From a virus, in IMG/VR virus record IMGVR_UViG_3300036791_000820, positions 1 to 38,499 of that record: a stretch of 38,499 nt of DNA. One strand, written 5' to 3'. The notes beneath the pieces were generated by a model, which was not told the DNA's origin, did no database searches, and saw nothing but the letters and a program-made list of their open reading frames with translations. Positions 37,016 through 38,499 of the stretch are shown piece after piece. How positions within the stretch are numbered: the stretch's first letter is position 1; every line of letters begins with the position of its first letter. Both the position numbers and the translations under genes were made by a program.

Positions 37016-37233
37016 CGATGCCTGATGGCCTTCTGGTACCCCGGTTGAGGTTCTTTCGCAACGAGGTCGCGCTGAGTCAGGACGATCTGGCCGAAAAGGC
37101 TGGCGTCGGCCGGGCGACCGTGGCCCGCGGCGAGCGCGGCCTGACCATTCGCCCGTCCAGCGTCCGCAAGCTGGCGCGCGCGCTGAGCGTCAAGCCGCGC
37201 GACCTGCAGCTGGTGACTGAGGCCAGCGTATGA
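37012..37233 (+). CDS. Second rightward XRE-family regulator, 73 aa
   Basis: The HTH is LLVPRLRFFRNEVALSQDDL, then AEKAGVGRATVARGERG, then PSSVRKLARALSVKPRDL. It resembles the leftward XRE at 870..1061 more than its neighbour at 36552..36824, except for the shared LVTEASV end. Its stop overlaps the recombinase ATG at 37230, so it and the recombinase are made from one message, suggesting that it controls integrase level. Confidence 0.72.
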   Translation: MTMPDGLLVPRLRFFRNEVALSQDDLAEKAGVGRATVARGERGLTIRPSSVRKLARALSVKPRDLQLVTEASV

Positions 37234-37238
37234 CCATC
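37210..37238 (+). repeat. 29-bp perfect direct repeat, second copy
   Basis: Identical to 36801..36829. It spans the end of the second XRE gene and the start of the recombinase gene. Confidence 0.85.
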
Positions 37239-38499
37239 ATCGGCTTGACCATCCGTAACTCGACCGTTCGCCAAGTCGGCAACTTCCGCTCAGAGGCGCA
37301 ACTCGACATGGTTGGCCGACTCGAAAGTCGCGGCTACCAGGTGCGCGTGTATGACGAGCAGGGCACCTCCGGCGCCCACCTCAAGAAACGAGCGGTCGCG
37401 CTGCAGATGTTCGATGACCTGCGGCGGGGCGATATCGGTGGTATCGGCGCGTTTGACGTCAAGCGACTCACGCGCGACGAGTTCGGCGTCGATGGCGGGA
37501 CCATCGCGCGGCGCATCGTTGAGGCCGGTGGCCTGTTCGTCACCTGGGATAAGGACTACGACCTGCGCAACGATGACGACCTGCTGCAGTTCCAGTTCCA
37601 GTGCCTGCTCGCCGGCATTGACTGGCGGGGCATCCGCAACACCTTCTGGTCGGGCATCTTCAAGAAGCTGGAGCGCGAGCCCATGTACATGCGTCCACCG
37701 ATCGGCTACATGACCGAGCTGCTGCAGTCAGAGGGCACCACTCGGATCAAGCGTCGTGTCGCCAAAAATCCCGGACATGCCGGGCTGATCGCTGAACTCG
37801 AGCGCCTGTTTGAAGAGAGCGATTCACTCACGCAGATCGCGCGCGTGCTCAATACGCAGGGGCCGGCGCGTCCAGCCTTCCGCGGCCGCGGCGGGACCAC
37901 CACGCACTGGAGTGTGCAAAGCCTGCGCTACCTGCTGCGTAACTCGATCTACACCGGTGTGTTCACCTTCGGGGCACGCCTCAAGAAACGGTCCATCGTC
38001 TGGCACAAATTCGCGACCGATCCGCAGACCGGGCAACCGAAGGACTTCCGTCAGCACGTACCTGACCTCGCGTACTGGACGCCGGCGCAGGTCGGCCGCT
38101 GGCGAGCCAAGTTCGATAACCCCGGCGTCATTCGTACCGTTGAGACACGCTACCCGCACCCGTTGTCGGGCGTGCTCGACTGCATCAGTTGCGGCCAGCC
38201 GATGGTCGCGCGTGGCCCACGCCTGTACGCCTGCTCTGCACTCGGCACCCACCGTGGACGCAAAAGCGTACTGTGCACCGCGCCCCAGGCACTCAGCGTC
38301 AACGTGGCCGCGCAGATCATGCGCCAGGAGCTGCCGCGCGCCATGTACAACGTGCAGGCGGTCGCTGCCGAGCTCCGGGCACAGCAAAAGGAGCACACGA
38401 CCTCGGCGGCAGAACAGCGCCTCGCGTTTCTCGAGGACCGTGCGAAGTGGATCAACGACCAACTGTGGAACAGCCCGAAACCGGTGCCGTCGTTGGTCA
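37230..38499 (+). CDS. Large serine recombinase, N-terminal and central parts (continues at base 1)
   Basis: Catalytic resolvase domain: TIRNSTVRQ with R9 and nucleophile S11, YDEQGTSG at 41-48, VKRLTRDEFG at 78-87, and a helix FQFQCLLAGIDWRG in place of the usual long E helix. The recombinase DNA-binding domain follows (MRPPIGYM; HWSVQSLRYLLRNSIYTGVF, typical), then LSGVLDCISCGQPM and LYACSALGTH, the zinc ribbon. The coiled-coil part follows and runs off the window, to be completed by bases 1..690. ATG 37230 overlaps the stop of the XRE gene. It catalyses site-specific integration of the prophage via a serine-DNA intermediate. A directionality factor is not identified. Confidence 0.9.
   Translation, partial: MTIIGLTIRNSTVRQVGNFRSEAQLDMVGRLESRGYQVRVYDEQGTSGAHLKKRAVALQMFDDLRRGDIGGIGAFDVKRLTRDEFGVDGGTIARRIVEAGGLFVTWDKDYDLRNDDDLLQFQFQCLLAGIDWRGIRNTFWSGIFKKLEREPMYMRPPIGYMTELLQSEGTTRIKRRVAKNPGHAGLIAELERLFEESDSLTQIARVLNTQGPARPAFRGRGGTTTHWSVQSLRYLLRNSIYTGVFTFGARLKKRSIVWHKFATDPQTGQPKDFRQHVPDLAYWTPAQVGRWRAKFDNPGVIRTVETRYPHPLSGVLDCISCGQPMVARGPRLYACSALGTHRGRKSVLCTAPQALSVNVAAQIMRQELPRAMYNVQAVAAELRAQQKEHTTSAAEQRLAFLEDRAKWINDQLWNSPKPVPSLV
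38250..38499. repeat. Right copy of 250-bp terminal direct repeat
   Basis: Matches 1..250 with two substitutions (38315 G versus T; 38373 C versus A). See the left copy. It closes the recombinase frame and implies a 38,249-bp circle. Confidence 0.9.

Noticed and set aside
1-38499. CRISPR array, insertion sequence, ribosomal RNA
   Set aside because: No regularly spaced repeats of suitable length, no DDE transposase, and no rRNA motifs were seen on either strand.

Overview
The window is a nearly complete, probably circular genome of a temperate tailed bacteriophage. Its first 250 bases return as its last 250 bases (1..250 = 38250..38499) with only two substitutions. The open frame running off the right end (from 37230) is the N-terminal part of the serine recombinase whose C-terminal part enters at base 1. 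Closing the overlap gives a circle of 38,249 bp and one 569-residue recombinase. Base composition is high G+C by eye, with strong G/C preference at third codon positions, many 4-base ATGA/GTGA gene overlaps, and several start codons sitting 5-9 bases after a TAnnnT box with no Shine-Dalgarno sequence. That suggests a GC-rich host group that tolerates leaderless mRNAs (for example Actinobacteriota, Chloroflexota or Deinococcota). The host cannot be named from the sequence.

Layout. (i) 37230..38499 plus 1..690: serine recombinase. It is bracketed on the circle by two related, convergent XRE regulators (37012..37233 plus, 870..1061 minus). (ii) 690..1907: small regulatory genes and three copies of a 37-38 bp palindromic element, each about 30 bp before a gene start. 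(iii) 1908..7620: a tightly overlapping DNA-metabolism block: ribbon-helix-helix protein, MT-A70 methyltransferase, PD-(D/E)XK-like nuclease, VRR-NUC nuclease, small zinc protein, lytic transglycosylase, Bet/RecT annealase, and a replication-type protein with an HNH domain and iteron-like repeats. (iv) 7617..12698: packaging (small and large terminase) and portal. (v) 12712..22869: small basic proteins and three very large Ala/Gln/Pro-rich probable ejection proteins, the last (1,674 aa) carrying two cell-wall or peptide-hydrolase-like domains. (vi) 23219..26220: scaffold and major capsid protein. (vii) 26213..33423: adaptor-like, beta-propeller-like, fibre-like and collagen-like tail proteins. 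No tape measure, sheath or major tail-tube gene is recognisable, so a short-tailed (podovirus-like) particle is likely. (viii) 33423..34586: papain-like endolysin and holin-like membrane proteins. (ix) 34587..36490: leftward accessory operon (coiled coil, OB-like, SWIM zinc finger). (x) 36490..37233: divergent promoter region and rightward repressor genes leading into the recombinase.

The most unusual feature is a matched pair of homing-endonuclease insertions in the two most conserved virion genes. An endonuclease VII-type HNH gene sits at the 5' end of the portal gene and carries a copy of the portal's first 15 codons; the real portal start was re-created downstream with almost every codon synonymously changed. 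A LAGLIDADG gene sits directly after the major capsid gene, whose last 56 codons switch abruptly from about 94 % to 41 % G/C at third positions. In both cases the endonuclease appears to have arrived with a synonymously recoded piece of the gene it targets. The capsid gene also lacks any ATG/GTG/TTG at its expected start; the best-placed initiator is ATC.
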